Shown here: positions 31,200-45,170 of the stretch, piece after piece
How positions within the stretch are numbered: the first letter of the stretch is position 1
Layout of the letters: each line of letters starts with the position of its first letter
Assembly (NCBI GenBank): GCA_964036045.1
Contig: OZ038378.1
Span: 159,534,576-159,598,575, forward strand
Direction: 5' to 3'
DNA: 64,000 nucleotides
Source: Eutreptiella sp. 'Long Island Sound 2002'
Taxonomy: Eukaryota > Euglenozoa > Euglenophyceae > Eutreptiales > Eutreptiaceae
Notes under the pieces: model-generated
The model's input: the letters and a program-made list of their open reading frames with translations, nothing else
What the model was told of the DNA's origin: nothing
Database searches by the model: none
Made by a program: the position numbers and the translations under genes

Positions 31200-32830
31200 C
31201 ACCTGTTTCCACTTGGTCCCACTTAGTCCCAATTTTTCGAAGTATTCCAAACCTGTTTCCACTTGGTCCCACTTAGTCCGAATTTTTCCCAGGTTTCCCC
31301 ACCTGTTTCCACTTGGTCCCACTTAGTCCCATGTTTCCCCAGTTCTCCCCACCTGTTTCCACTTGGTCCCACTTAGTCCCAATTTTTCCCAGTTTTCCCC
31401 ACGTGTTTCAACTTGGTCCCACTTGGTCCCAATTTCCCCCAGTTTTCCCCACCTGTTTCCACTTGGTCCCACTTAGTCCCAATTTTTCCCGGTTTTCCCC
31501 ACCTGCTTCCACTTGGTCCCACTTAGTCCCAATTTTTCCCAGTTTTCCCCACCTGTTTCCACTTGGTCCCACTTAGTCCCAATTTTTCCCAGTATTCCAA
31601 ACCTGTTTCCACTTGGTCCCACTTAGTCCGAATTTTTCCCAAGTTTCCCCACCTGTTCCCACTTGGTCCCACTTAGTCCCAATTTTTCCCAGTTTTCCCC
31701 ACCTGTTTCCACTTGGTCCCACTTGGTCCCAATTTCTCCCAGTTTTCCCCGACCCCTTTCCACTTGGTCCCGCTTAGTCCCAATTTTTCCTAGTTTTCCC
31801 CACCTGTTTCCACTTGGTCCCACTTAGTCCCAATTTTTCCCAGTTTTCCCCACCTGTTTCCACTTGGTCCCACTTGGTCCCAATTTCTCCCAGTTTTCCC
31901 CACCCCTTTCCACTTGGTCCCACTTAGTCCCAATTTTTCCCAGTATTCCAAACCTGTTTCCACTTGGTCCCACTTAGTCCGAATTTTTCCCAAGTTTCCC
32001 CACCTGTTCCCACTTGGTCCCACTTAGTCCCAATTTTTCGAAGTATTCCAAACCTGTTTCCACTTGGTCCCACTTAGTCCGAATTTTTCCCAGGTTTCCC
32101 CACCTGTTTCCACTTGGTCCCACTTAGTCCCATGTTTCCCCAGTTCTCCCCACCTGTTTCCACTTGGTCCCACTTAGTCCCAATTTTTCCCAGTTTTCCC
32201 CACGTGTTTCAACTTGGTCCCACTTGGTCCCAATTTCCCCCAGTTTTCCCCACATGTTTCCACTTGGTCCCACTTAGTCCCAATTTTTCCCGGTTTTCCC
32301 CACGTGCTTCCACTTGGTCCCACTTAGTCCCAATTTTTCCCAGTTTTCCCCACCTGTTTCCACTTGGTCCCACTTAGTCCCAATTTTTCCCAGTATTCCA
32401 AACCTGTTTCCACTTGGTCCCACTTAGTCCGAATTTTTCCCAAGTTTCCCCACCTGTTCCCACTTGGTCCCACTTAGTCCCAATTTTTCCCAGTTTTCCC
32501 CACCTGTTTCCACTTGGTCCCACTTGGTCCCAATTTCTCCCAGTTTTCCCCACCCCTTTCCACTTGGTCCCGCTTAGTCCCAATTTTTCCTAGTTTTCCC
32601 CACCTGTTTCCACTTGGTCCCACTTAGTCCCAATTTTTCCCAGTTTTTCCCACTTTTTTCCACTTGGTCCCACTTGGTCCCAATTTTCCCCAGTTTTCCC
32701 CACCTGTTTCCACTTGGTCCAACTTAGTCCGAATTTTTCGCAGGTTTCCCCACCTGTTTCCACTTGGTCCAACTTAGTCCCAATTTTCCCCAGTATTCCA
32801 AACCTGTTTCCACTTGGTCCCACTTAGTCC
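31200..32830. repeat. array C higher-order repeat, about 801-bp unit, two copies
   Basis: Monomer order at 31.24-32.0 kb recurs at 32.04-32.8 kb. The distinctive AGTCCCATGTTTCCCCAG monomer at about 31326 and 32127, and the TTTTTCGAAGTATTCCAAACC monomer at about 31233 and 32034 (quoted in part), fix the offset at 801 bp. Confidence 0.75.
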
Positions 32831-33534
32831 CAATTTTTCCCAGTTTTCCAAACCTGTTTCCACTTGGTCCCACTTAGTCCCACTTAGTCTCAATTTTTCC
32901 CACTTTTCCCCAAGTGTTTCAACTTGGTCCCACTTGGTCCCAATTTTTCCCAGTATTCCAAACCTGTTTCCACTTGGTCCCACTTAGTCCGAATTTTTCC
33001 CCAGTTCTCCCCACCTGTTTCCACTTGGTCCAACTTAGTCCCAATTTTTCCCAGTTTCCCCCACGTGTTTCAACTTGGTCCCACTTGGTCCCAATTTCCC
33101 CCCGTTTTCCCCACCTGTTTCCACTTGGTCCCACTTAGTCCCAATTTTTCCCGGTTTTCCCCACCTGCTTCCACTTGGTCCCACTTAGTCCTAATTTTTC
33201 CCAGTTTTCCCCACCTGTTTCTACTTGGTCCAACGTAGTCCCAATTTTTCCCAGTTTTCCCCACCTGTTTCCACTTGGTCCCACTTGGTCCCAATTTTTC
33301 CCAGTTTTCCCCACCCCTTTCCACTTGGTCCCGCTTAGTCCCAATTTTTCCTAGTTTTCCCCACCTGTTTCCACTTGGTCCCACTTAGTCCCAATTTTCC
33401 CCAGTTTTTCCCACTTTTTTCCACTTGGTCCCACTTGGTCCCAATTTTCCCCAGTTTTCCCCACCTGTTTCCACTTGGTCCAACTTAGTCCGAATTTTTC
33501 CCAGGTTTCCCCACCTGTTTCCACTTGGTCCCAC

Positions 33535-36100
33535 TTAGTCCCAATTTTTCCCAGTATTCCAAACCTGTTTCCACTTGGTCCCACTTAGTCCCAATTTTTC
33601 CCAGTTTTCCCCACCTGTTTCCACTTGGTCCCACTTAGTCCCACTTAGTCCCAATTTTTCCCACTTTTCCCCACGTGTTTCAACTTGGTCCCACTTGGTC
33701 CCAATTTTTCCCAGTATTCCAAACCTGTTTCCACTTGGTCCCACTTAGTCCGAATTTTTCCCAGGTTTCCCCACCTGTTTCCACTTGGTCCCACTTAGTC
33801 CCATTTTTTCCCAGTTTTCCCCACCTGTTTCCACTTGGTCCAACTTAGTCCCAATTTTGCCCAGTTTTCCCCACGTGTTTCAACTTGGTCCCACTTGGTC
33901 CCAATTTTCCCCAGTTTTCCCCACCGGTTTCCACTTGGTCCCACTGAGTCCCAATTTTTCCCGGTTTTCCCCACCTGTTTCCACTTGGCCCCACTTAGTC
34001 CCAATTTTTCGCAGTATTCCAAACCTGTTTCCACTTGGTCTCACTTAGTCCGAATTTTTCCCAGGTTTCCCCGCCTGTTTCCACTTGGTCCCACTTAGTC
34101 CCATTTTCCCCAAGTTTTCCCCACCTGTTTCCACTTGGTCCAACTTAGTCCCAATTTTTCCCGGTTTTCCCCACCTGTTTCCACTTGGTCCCACTTAGTC
34201 CCAATTTTTCCCAGTATTCCGAACCTGATTCCACTTGGTCCCACTTAGTCCCAATTTTTCCCAGTTTTCCCCACCCCTTTCCACTTGGTCCCACTTGGTC
34301 CCAATTTCCCCCAGTTTTCCCCACCTGTTTCCACTTGGTCCCACTTAGTCCCAATTTTTCCCGGTTTTGCCCACCTGCTTCCACTTGGTCCCACTTAGTC
34401 CCAATTTTTCCCAGTTTTCCCCACCTGTTTCCACTTGGTCCCACTTAGTCCCAATTTTTCCCAGTATTCCAAACCTGTTCCCACTTGGTCCCACTTAGTC
34501 CCAATTTTTCCCAGTTTTCCCCACCTGTTTCCACTTGGTCCCACTTGGTCCCAATTTTTCCCAGTTTTCCCCACCCCTTTCCACTTGGTCCCGCTTAGTC
34601 CCAATTTTTCCTAGTTTTCCCCACCTGTTTCCACTTGGTCCCACTTAGTCCCAATTTTCCCCAGTTTTTCCCACTTTTTTCCACTTGGTCCCACTTGGTC
34701 CCAATTTTCCCCAGTTTTCCCCACCTGTTTCCACTCCGTCCAACTGAGTCCGAATTTCTCCCAGGTTTCCCCACCTGTTTCCACTTGGTCCAACTTAGTC
34801 CCAATTTTCCCCAGTTTTCCCCACCTGTTTCCACTTGGTCCCACTTAGTCCCAATTTTTCCCAGTATTCCAAACCTGTTTCCACTTGGTCCCACTTAGTC
34901 CCAATTTTTCCCAGTTTTCCCCACCTGTTTCCACTTGGTCCCACTTAGTCCCACTTAGTCCCAATTTTTCCCACTTTTCCCCACGTGTTTCAACTTGGTC
35001 CCACTTGGTCCCAATTTTTCCCAGTATTCCAAACCTGTTTCCACTTGGTCCCACTTAGTCCGAATTTTTCCCAGGTTTCCCCACCTGTTTCCACTTGGTC
35101 CCACTTAGTCCCATTTTTTCCCAGTCTTCCCCACCTGTTTCCACTTGGTCCAACTTAGTCCCAATTTTTCCCAGTTTTCCCCACGTGTTTCAACTTGGTC
35201 CCACTTGGTCCCAATTTTCCCCAGTTTTCCCCACCTGTTTCCATTTGGTCCCACTTAGTCCCAATTTTTCCCGGTTTTCCCCACCTGTTACCACTTGGTC
35301 CCACTTAGTCCCAATTTTTCCCAGTTTTCCCCACCCGTTTCCACTTGGTCCCACTTATTCCCAACTTTCCCCAGTTTTCCCCACCTGTTTCCACTTGGTC
35401 CCACTTACTCCCAATTTTTCCCAGTTTTCCCCAGCTGTTTCCACTTGGTCGCACTTGGTCTTAATTTTTCCCAGTTTTCCCCACGTATTTCCACTTGGTC
35501 CAACTTAGTCCCAATTTGTCCAAGTTTTCCCCACCTGTTTCCACTTGGTCCCACTTAGTCCCAATTTTCCCCAGTTTTCCCCACCTGTTTCCTCTTGGTC
35601 CCACTTAGTCCCACTTTTTCCAGTTTTCCCCACCTGTTTCCACTTGGTGCCACTTAGTCCCAATTTTTCCCAGTTTTCCCCACCTGTTTCCACTTGGTCC
35701 CACTTAGTCCCAGTTTTCCCCAGTTTTCCCCACCTGTTTGCACTTGGTCCCACTTAGTCCCAATTTTTCCCAGCTTTCCCCACCTGTTTCCACTTGGTCC
35801 CACTTAGTCGCAATTTTTCCCAATTTTCCCCACCTGTTTCCACTTGGTCCCACTTAGTCCCAATTTTTCCCACTTTTCCCCACCTGTTTCCACTTGGTCC
35901 CACTTGGTTGCAATTTTTCGCACTTTTCCCCACCTGTTTCCACTTGGTCCCACTTAGTCCCAATTTTCCCCAGTTTTCCCCACCTGTTTCCACTTGGTCC
36001 CACTTAGTCCCAATTTTTCCCGGTTTTCCCCACCTGTTTCCACTTGGTCCCACTTAGTCCCAATTTTTCCCAGTATTCCAAACCTGATTCCACTTGGTCC
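33535..36100. repeat. array C higher-order repeat, about 1,310-bp unit, nearly two copies
   Basis: The region from 33535 matches that from 34845 at 1,310 bp. The match includes a 60-bp monomer in which the AGTCCCACTT block is doubled (about 33638 and 34948). This is also the last place where TTCCAAACC monomers occur (about 36.08 kb). Confidence 0.75.
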
Positions 36101-37705
36101 CACTTAGTCCCAATTTTTCCCAGTTTTCCCCACCTGTTTCCACTTGGTCCCACTTAGTCCCAATTTTTCCCAGTTTTCCCCACCTGTTTCCACTTGGTCC
36201 CACTTAGTCCCAATTTCCCCCAGTTTTCCCCACCTGTTTCCACTTGGTCCCACTTGGTCCCAATTTTCCCCCGTTTTTCCCACCTGTTTCCACTTGGTCC
36301 CACTTAGTCCCAATTTTCCCCAGTTTTCCTCACCTGTTTCCACTTGGTCCCACTTAATCCCAATTTTTCCCAGTTTTCCCACCCGTTTCCACTTGGTCCC
36401 ACTTAGTCCCAATTTTTCCCAGTTTTCCCCACCTGTTTCCACTTGGTCCCACTTATTCCCAATTTTTCCCAGTTTTCCCCACCTGTTTCGATTTGGTCCC
36501 ACTTAGTCCCAATTTTCCCCAGTTTTCCCCACCTGTTTCCACTTGGTCCCACTTGGTCCCAATTTTCCCCAGTTTTCCCCACCTGTTTCCACTTGGTCCC
36601 ACTTGGTCACAATTCTTCCCACTTTTCCCCGCCTGTTTCCACTTGGTCCCACTTAGTCCCAATTTTCCCCGGTTTTCCCCATCTGTTTCCACTTGGTCCC
36701 ACTTAGTCCCAATTTTCCCCAATTTTCCCCACCTGTTTCCACTTGGTCCCACTTGGTCCCAATTTTTCCCACTTTTCCCCGCGTGTTTCCACTGGGTCCC
36801 ACTTGGTCCCAATTTTCCCCAGTTTTCCCCACCTGTTTCCACTTGGTCCCACTTGGTCCCAATTTTTCCCACTTTTCCCCGCCTGTTTCCACTTGGTCCC
36901 ACTTAGTCCCAATTTTCCCCGGTTTTCCCCACCTGTTTCCACTTGGTCCCACTTGGTGCCAATTTTTCCCACTTTTCCCCGCCTGTTTCCAATTGGTCCC
37001 ACTTAGTCCCAATTTCCCCCAGTTTTCCCCACCTGTTTCCACTTGGTCCCACTTGGTCCCAATTTTCCCCCGTTTTTCCCACCTGTTTCCACTTGGTCCC
37101 ACTTAGTCCCAATTTTCCCCAGTTTTCCTCACCTGTTTCCACTTGGTCCCACTTAATCCCAATTTTTCCCAGTTTTCCCACCCGTTTCCACTTGGTCCCA
37201 CTTAGTCCCAATTTTTCCCAGTTTTCCCCACCTGTTTCCACTTGGTCCCACTTATTCCCAATTTTTCCCAGTTTTCCCCACCTGTTTCGATTTGGTCCCA
37301 CTTAGTCCCAATTTTTCCCAGTTTTCCCCACCTGTTTCCACTTGGTCCCACTTGGTCCCAATTTTCCCCAGTTTTCCCCACCTGTTTCCACTTGGTCCCA
37401 CTTGGTCACAATTCTTCCCACTTTTCCCCGCCTGTTTCCACGTGGTCCCACTTAGTCCCAATTTTCCCCGGTTTTCCCCACCTGTTTCCACTTGGTCCCA
37501 CTTAGTCCCAATTTTCCCCAATTTTCCCCACCTGTTTCCACTTGGTCCCACTTGGTCCCAATTTTTCCCACTTTTCCCCGCGTGTTTCCACTTGGTCCCA
37601 CTTAGTCCCAATTTTGCCCGGTTTTCCCCACCTGTTTCCACTTGGTCCCACTTGGTGCCAATTTTTCCCACTTTTCCCCGCCTGTTTCCACTTGGAGCCA
37701 CTTAG
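36100..37705. repeat. array C higher-order repeat, 799-bp unit, two copies
   Basis: Monomer order from 36104 to about 36900 recurs from 36903 to about 37700 at an offset of 799 bp (16 monomers minus one base). Markers are TTTCGATTTGGTCCC (about 36486 and 37285) and GGTCACAATTCTTCCCAC (about 36605 and 37404). The two copies are nearly identical, so the duplication looks recent. Confidence 0.85.
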
Positions 37706-38449
37706 TCCCAAATTTTGCCAGTTTTCCCCACCTGTTTCCACTTGGTCCCACTTACTCCCAATTTTCCCAGCTTTCCTGGCCTGTTTCCACTTGGTCCCAC
37801 TTAGTCCCAATTTTCCCCAGTTTTCCCCACCTGTTTCCACTTGGTCCAAGTTAGTCCCAATTTTTCCCAGTTTTCTCCACCTGTTTCGACTTGGTCCCAC
37901 TTAGTCCCAATTTTCCCCAGTTTTCCCCACCTGTTTCCACTGGGTCCCACTTGGTCCCAATTTTCCCCAGTTTTCCCCACCTGTTCCACTTGGTCCCACT
38001 TGGTCCCAATTTTTCCCACTTTTCCCCGCCTGTTTCCACTTGGTCCCACTTAGTCCCAATTTTCCCCGGTTTTCCCCACCTGTTTCCACTTGGTCCCACT
38101 TGGTGCCAATTTTTCCCACTTTTCCCCGCCTGTTTCCACCTTGGTGCCACTTAGTCCCAAATTTTGCCAGTTTTCCCCACCTGTTTCCACTTGGTCCCAC
38201 TTAGTCCCAATTTTTCCCAGTTTTCCCCACCTGTTTCCACTTGGTCCCACTTGGTCCCAATTTTCCCAGTTTTCCCCACCTGTTTCCACTTGGTCCCACT
38301 TGGTCCCAATTTTTCCCACTTTTCCCCACCTGTTTCCACTTGGTCCCACTTGGTGCCAATGTTTCCCACTTTTCCCCGCCTGTTTCCACTTGGTGCCACT
38401 TAGTCCCAATTTTGCCAGTTTTCCCCACCTGTTTCCACTTGGTCCCACT

Positions 38450-38870
38450 TGGTCCCAATTTTCCCGAGTTTTCCCCACTTCCCCACCTGTTTCCACTTGG
38501 TGCCGCTTAGTCCCAATTTTCCCCAAATTCCCCCACGTGTTTCCACTTGGTCCCACTTAGTCCCAGTTTTCCCCAGTTTTACCCACCTGTTTCCACTTGG
38601 TCCCACTTGGTCCCAATTTTTCTCAGTTTTCCCCACCTGTTTCCGCTTGGTCCAAATTAGTCCCAAGTTTCCCTAGTTTTCCCCACCTGTTTCCACTTGG
38701 TCCCACTTAGTCCCAATTTTTCCCAGGTTTCCCCACCTGTTTCCACTTGGTCCCACTTGGTCCCAATTTTCCCGAGTTTTCCCCACTTCCCCACCTGTTT
38801 CCACTTGGTGCCGCTTAGTCCCAATTTTTCCCAAATTCCCCCACGTGTTTCCACTTGGTCCCACTCAGTC
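38450..38870. repeat. 308-bp tandem duplication in array C
   Basis: An unusual out-of-register monomer containing CCCCACTTCCCCACCTG (about 38474 and 38782), followed by a TGCCGCTTAG variant, occurs twice 308 bp apart. The extra 8 bases in this monomer show that both copies descend from one event. Confidence 0.7.
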
Positions 38871-40699
38871 CCAATTTTTCCCAGTTTTCCCCACCTGTTT
38901 CCACTTGGTCCCACTTGGTCCCAATTTTTCTCAGTTTTCCCCACCTGTTTCCGCTTGGTCCCACTTAGTCCCAATTTTCCCCAGTTTTCCCCACCTGTTT
39001 CCACTTGGTCCCACTTAGTCCCAATTTTTCCCAGGTTTCCCCACCTGTTTCCACTTGGTCCCACTTAGTCCCAATTTTTCCCAGTTTTACCCACCTGTTT
39101 CCACTTGGTGCCACTTAGTCCCAATTTTTCCCAGTTTTCCCCACCTGTTTCCACCTGGTGCCACTTAGTCCCAATTTTTCTCAGTTTTCCTCGCCTGTTT
39201 CCACTTGGTCCCACTTAGTCCCAATTTTCCCCAGCTTTCCCAGCCTGTTTCCACTTGGTCCCACTTAGTCCCAATTTTCCCCAGTTTGGCCCACCTGTTT
39301 CCACTTGGTCCCACTCAGTCCCAATTTTCCCCAATTTTCCCCACCTGTTTCCACTTGGTCCCACTTAGTCCCAATTTTTCCCTGTTTTCCCCACCTGTTT
39401 CCACTTGGTCCCACTTAGTCCCAGTTTTCCCCAGTTTTACCCACCTGTTTCCACTTGGTGCCACTTAGTCCCAATTTTTCCCAGTTTTCTCCACCTGTTT
39501 CCACCTGGTGCCACTTAGTCCCAATTTTTCTCAGTTTACCTCGCCTGTGTCCACTTGGTCCCACTTAGTCCCAATTTTCCCCAATTTCCCCCAATTTCCC
39601 CCACCTGTTTCCACTTGGTCCAAGTTAGTCCCAATTTTCCCAACTTTTCCCCACCTGTTTCGACTTGGTCCCACTTAGTCCCAATTTTCCCCAATTTTCC
39701 CCACCTGTTTCCACTTGGTCCCACTTGGTCCCAATTTTTCCCAGTTTTCCCCACCTGTTTCCACTTGGTCCCACTTGGTCCCAATTTCCCCCACTTTTCC
39801 CCGCCTGTTTCCACTTGGTCCCACTTAGTCCCAATTTTCCCCACTTTTCCCCGCCTGTTTCCACTTGGTCCCACTTAGTCCCAATTTTTCCCAGTTTTCC
39901 CCACCTGTTTCCACTTGGACCAACGCAGTCCCAATTTTCCCCATTTTCCCCACCTGTTCCCACTTGGTCCCAATTTTCCCCAGTTCTCCCCACTTCCCCA
40001 CCTGTTTCCACTTGGTCCAACTTAGGCCCAATTTTCCCCAGCTTTTGCACCTGTTTCCACTTGGTCCCACTTAGTCCCAATGATTCCCAGTTTTCCCCAC
40101 CTGTTTCCACTTGGTCCCACTTGGTCCCAATTTCCCCCCGTTTTCCCCACCTGTTTCCACTTGGTCCCACTTGGTCCCAATTTTTCTCATTTTTCCCCAC
40201 CTGTTTCCGCTTGCTCCAACTTAGTCCCAAGTTTCCCCAGTTTTCCCCACCTGTTTCCACTTGGCCCCTATTTGTCCAAATTTTTCCTAGTTTGCCCCAC
40301 CTGTTTCCACTTGGTCGCACATAGTCCCAATTTTCTCCAGTTTTTCCCACCTGTTTCCACTTGGTCCAAGTTAGTCCCAATTTTTGCCAGTTTTGACCAC
40401 CTGTTTCCACTTGGTCCCACTTAGTCCCACCTTTCCCCAGTTTTCCTCACATGTTTCCACTTGGTGCCCCTTAGTCCCAATTTTTCCCAGTTTTCCCCAC
40501 CTGTTTCCACTTGGTCCCTCTTGGTCCCAATTTTTCCCAGTTTTTCCCACCTGTTTCCACTTGGTCCAAGGTAGTCCCAATTTTCCCCAGTTTTCCCCAC
40601 CTGTTTCCACTTGGTCCCACTTAGTCCCAATTATTCCCAGTTTACCCCACCTGTCTCCACGTGGTCCCACTTAGTCTTAATTTTTCCCAGCTTTCCCCG

Positions 40700-43600
40700 C
40701 CTGTTTCCACTTGGTCCCACTTAGTCCCAATTTTCCTGAGTTTTCCCCACCTGTTTCCACTTGGTCCCACTTAGTGCCAATTTCCCCAACTTTCCCCACC
40801 TGTTTCCACTTGGTCCAACTTAGTCCCAATTTTCCCCAGTTTTCCCCACCTATTTCCACTTGGTCCCACTTAGTCCCAATTTTTCCCAGTTTCCCCCTCC
40901 TGTTTCCAATTGGTCCCACTTTGTCCCAATTTTTCCTAGTTTGCCCCACCTGTTTCCACTTGGTCCAAGTTAGTCCCAATTTTTGCCAGTTTTGACCACC
41001 TGTTTCCACTTGGTCCCACTTAGTCCCAATTTTTCCCAGTTTTCCCCACCTGTTTCCACTTGGTCCCACTTGGTCGGAATTTTCCCCAGTTCTCCCCACT
41101 TCCCCACCTGTTTCCACTTGGTCCAACTTAGTCCCAATTTTCCCCAGTTTTCGCACCTGTTTCCACTTGGTCCCACTTAGTCGCAATGTTTCCCAGTTTT
41201 CCCCACCTGTTTCCACTTGGTCCCACTTGGTCCCAATTTTTCCCAGTTTTCCCCACCTGTTTCCACTTGGTCCCACTTTGTCCAAATTTTTCCTAGTTTG
41301 CCCCACATGTTTCCACTTGGTCCCACATGGTCCCAATTTTCCCCAGTTTTTGCCACCTGTTTCCACTTGGTCCAAGTTAGTCCCAATGTTTGCCAATTTT
41401 GACCACCTGTTTCCACTTGGTCCCACTTAGTCCCAGTTTTTCCCAGTTTTCCCCACCTGTTTTCACTTGGTCCCACTTAGTCCCAATTTTTCCCAGTTTT
41501 CCCCACCTGTTTCCACTTGGTCCCTCTTGGTCCCAATTTTTCCCAGTTTTCCCCACCTGCTTCCACTTGGTCCAAGGTCGTCCCAATTTTTCCCAGTTTT
41601 CCCCACCTGTTTCCACTTGGTCCCACTTAGTCCCAATTTTTCCCAGTGTGGCCCACCTGTTTCCACGTGGTCCCACTTAGTCTTAATTTTTCCCAGCTTT
41701 CCCCGCCTGTTTCCACTTGGTCCCACTTAGTCCCAACTTTTCCCAGTTTTCCCCACCTGTTTCCACGTGGTCCCACTTAGTCCCAATTTTCCCCACCTGT
41801 TTCCACTTGGTCCCACTTAGTCCCAATTTTTCCCAGTTTTCCCCACCTGTTTCCACTTGGTCCCACTTAGTCTCAATTTTTCCCAACTTTCCCCACCTGT
41901 TTCCACTTGGTCCCACTTAGTCCCAACTTTTCCCAGTTTTCCCCACCCGTTTCCACTTGGTCCCACTTGTCCCAATTTCTCCCAATTTTCCCCACCTGTT
42001 TCCACTTGGTCCAAGTTAGTCCCAATTTTTGCCAGTTTTGACCACCTGTTTCCACTTGGTCCCACTTAGTCCCAATTTTTCCCAGTTTTCCCCACCTGTT
42101 TCCACTTGGTCCCAATTGGTCGGAATTTTCCCCAGTTCTCCCCACTTCCCCACCTGTTTCCACTTGGTCCAACTTAGTCCCAATTTTCCCCAGTTTTCGC
42201 ACCTGTTTCCACTTGGTCCCACTTAGTTGCAATGTTTCCCAGTTTTCCCACCTGTTTCCACTTGGTCCCACTTGGTCCCAATTTTTCCCAGTTTTCCCCA
42301 CCTGTTTCCACTTGGTCCCACTTGGTCCCAATTTTTCTCATTTTTCCCCACCTGCTTCCGCTTGGTCCAACTTAGTCCCAAGTTTCCCCAGTTTTCCCCA
42401 CCTGTTTCCACTTGGTCCCACTTAGTCCCAATTTTTCCCAGTTTTCCCCACCTGTTTCCACTTGCTCCCACTTTGTCCAAATTTTTCCTAGTTTGCCCCA
42501 CATGTTTCCACTTGGTCCCACATAGTCCCAATTTTCCCCAGTTTTTCCCACCTGTTTCCACTTGGTCCAAGTTAGTCCCAATGTTTGCCAATTTTGACCA
42601 CCTGTTTCTACTTGGTCCCACTTAGTCCCAGTTTTTCCCAGTTTTCCCCACCTGTTTCCACTTGGTCCCACTTAGTCCCAATTTTTCCCAGTTTTCCCCA
42701 CCTGTTTCCACTTGGTCCCTCTTGGTCCCAATTTTTCCCAGTTTTCCCCACCTGCTTCCACTTAGTCCAAGGTAGTCCCAATTTTTCCCAGTTTTCCCCA
42801 CCTGTTTCCACTTGGTCCCACTTCCTCCCAATTTTTCCCAGTTTGGCCCACCTGTTTCCACGTGGTCCCACTTAGTCTTAATTTTTCCCAGCTTTCCCCG
42901 CCTGTTTCCACTTGGTCCCACTTAGTCCCACCTTTTCCCAGTTTTCCCCACCTGTTTCCACGTGGTCCCACTTAGTCCCAGTTTTTCCCAGTTTTCCCCA
43001 CCTGTTTCCACTTGGTCCCACTTAGTCCCAATTTTTCCCAGTTTTCCCCACCTGTTTCCACTTGGTCCCTCTTGGTCCCAATTTTTCCCAGTTTTCCCCA
43101 CCTGCTTCCACTTGGTCCAAGGTAGTCCCAATTTTTCCGGGTTTTCCCCACCTGTTTCCACTTGGTCCCACTTAGTCCCAATTTTTCCCAGTTTGGCCCA
43201 CCTGTTTCCACGTGGTCCCACTTAGTCTTAATTTTTCCGAGCTTTCCCCGCCTGTTTCCACTTGGTCCCACTTAGTCCCAACTTTTCCCAGTTTTCCCCA
43301 CCTGTTTCCACGTGGTCCCACTTAGTCCCAATTTTTCCCAGTTTTCCCCACCTGTTTCCACTTGGTCCCACTTAGTCCCAATTTTTCCCAGTTTTCCCCA
43401 CCTGTTTCCACTTGGTCCCACTTAGTCCCAATTTTTCCCAACTTTCCCCACCTGTTTCCACTTGGTCCCACTTAGTCCCAACTTTTCCCAGTTTTCCCCA
43501 CCCGTTTCCACTTGGTCCCACTTGTCCCAATTTTTCCTAGTTTTCCCCACCTGTTTCCACTTGGTCCAAGTTAGTCCCAATTTTTGCCAGTTTTGACCAC

Positions 43601-44380
43601 CTGTTTCCACTTGGTCCCACTTAGTCCCAATTTTTCCCAGTTTTCCCCACCTGTTTCCACTTGGTCCCACTTGGTCGGAATTTTCCCCAGTTCTCCCCAC
43701 TTCCCCACCTGTTTCCACTTGGTCCAACTTAGTCCCAATTTTCCCCAGTTTTCGCACCTGTTTCTACTTGGTCCCACTTAGTCCCAGTTTTTCCCAGTTT
43801 TCCCACCTGTTTCCACTTGGTCCCACTTGGTCCCAATTTTTCCCAGTTTTCCCCACCTGTTTCCACTTGGTCGCACTTGGTCCCAATTTTTCTCATTTTT
43901 CCCCACCTGCTTCCGCTTGGTCCAACTTAGTCCCAAGTTTCCCCAGTTTTCCCCACCTGTTTCCACTTGCTCCCACTTTGTCCAAATTTTTCCTAGTTTG
44001 CCCCACATGTTTCCACTTGGTCCCACATAGTCCCAATTTTCCCCAGTTTTTCCCACCTGTTTCCACTTGGTCCAAGTTAGTCCCAATGTTTGCCAATTTT
44101 GACCACTTGTTTCTACTTGGTCCCACTTAGTCCCAGTTTTTCCCAGTTTTCCCCACCTGTTTCCACTTGGTCCCACTTAGTCCCAATTTTTCCCAGTTTT
44201 CCCCACCCGTTTCCACTTGGTCCCTCTTGGTCCCAATTTTTCCCAGTTTCCCCCACCTGCTTCCACTTGGTCCAAGGTAGTCCCAATTTTTCCCAGATTT
44301 CCCCACCTGTTTCCACTTGGTCCCACTTAGTCACAATTTTTCCCAGTTTGGCCCACCTGTTTCCACGTGGTCCCACTTAG
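40700..44380. repeat. array C higher-order region, units of about 1.05-1.55 kb
   Basis: A marker set (GCCAGTTTTGACCACCTG, then GGTCGGAATTTTCC, then CTCCCCACTTCCCCACC, then TTTTCGCACC) occurs at 40.98-41.16, 42.02-42.2 and 43.58-43.76 kb, at spacings of about 1,046 and 1,555 bp. The unequal spacing reflects deletions and duplications of whole blocks, including a 350-bp repeat at about 42.6-43.3 kb. Confidence 0.7.
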
Positions 44381-45170
44381 TCTTAATTTTTCCCAGCTTT
44401 CCCCGCCTGTTTCCACTTGGTCCCACTTCGTCCCACCTTTTCCCAGTTTTCCCCACCTGTTTCCACGTGGTCCCACTTAGTCCCAATTTTTCCCAGTTTT
44501 CCCCACCTGTTTCCACTTGGTCCCACTTAGTCCCAATTTTTCCCAGTTTTCCCCGCCTGTTTCCACTTGGTCCCACTTAGTCCCAATTTTTCCCAGTTTT
44601 CCCACGTGTTTCCACTTGGTCCCACTTGGTCCCAATTTCTTCCAGTTTTCCCCACCAGTTTCCAATTGGTCCCACTTGTCCCAATTTTTCCCAGTTTTCC
44701 CACGTGTTTCCACTTGGTCCCACTTGGGCCGAATTTCTTCCAGTTTTCCCCACCTGTTTCCAATTGGTCCCACTTGTCCCAATTTTTCCCAGTTTTCCCA
44801 CCTGTTTCCACTTCGCCCCACTTGGTCCCAATTTTTCCCAGTTTTCCCCACCCGTTTCCACTTGGTCCCACTTGTCCCAGGTTTTCCTAGTTTTCCCCAC
44901 CTGTTTCCACTTGGTCCAACGTAACCCCAATTTTCCCCAGTTTTCCCCACCTTTTTCCAATTGGTCCCACTTTGTCCCAATTTTTCCTAGTTTGCCCCAC
45001 CTGTTTCCACTTGGTCCCACATAGTCCCAATTTCCCTCAATTTTCCCCACCTGTTTCCACTTGGTCCAAGTTAGTCCCAATTTTTGCCAGTTTTGACCAC
45101 CTGTTTCCACTTGGTCCCACTTAGTCCCAATTTTTCCCATTTTTCCGCACCTGTTTCCACTTGGTCCAAC

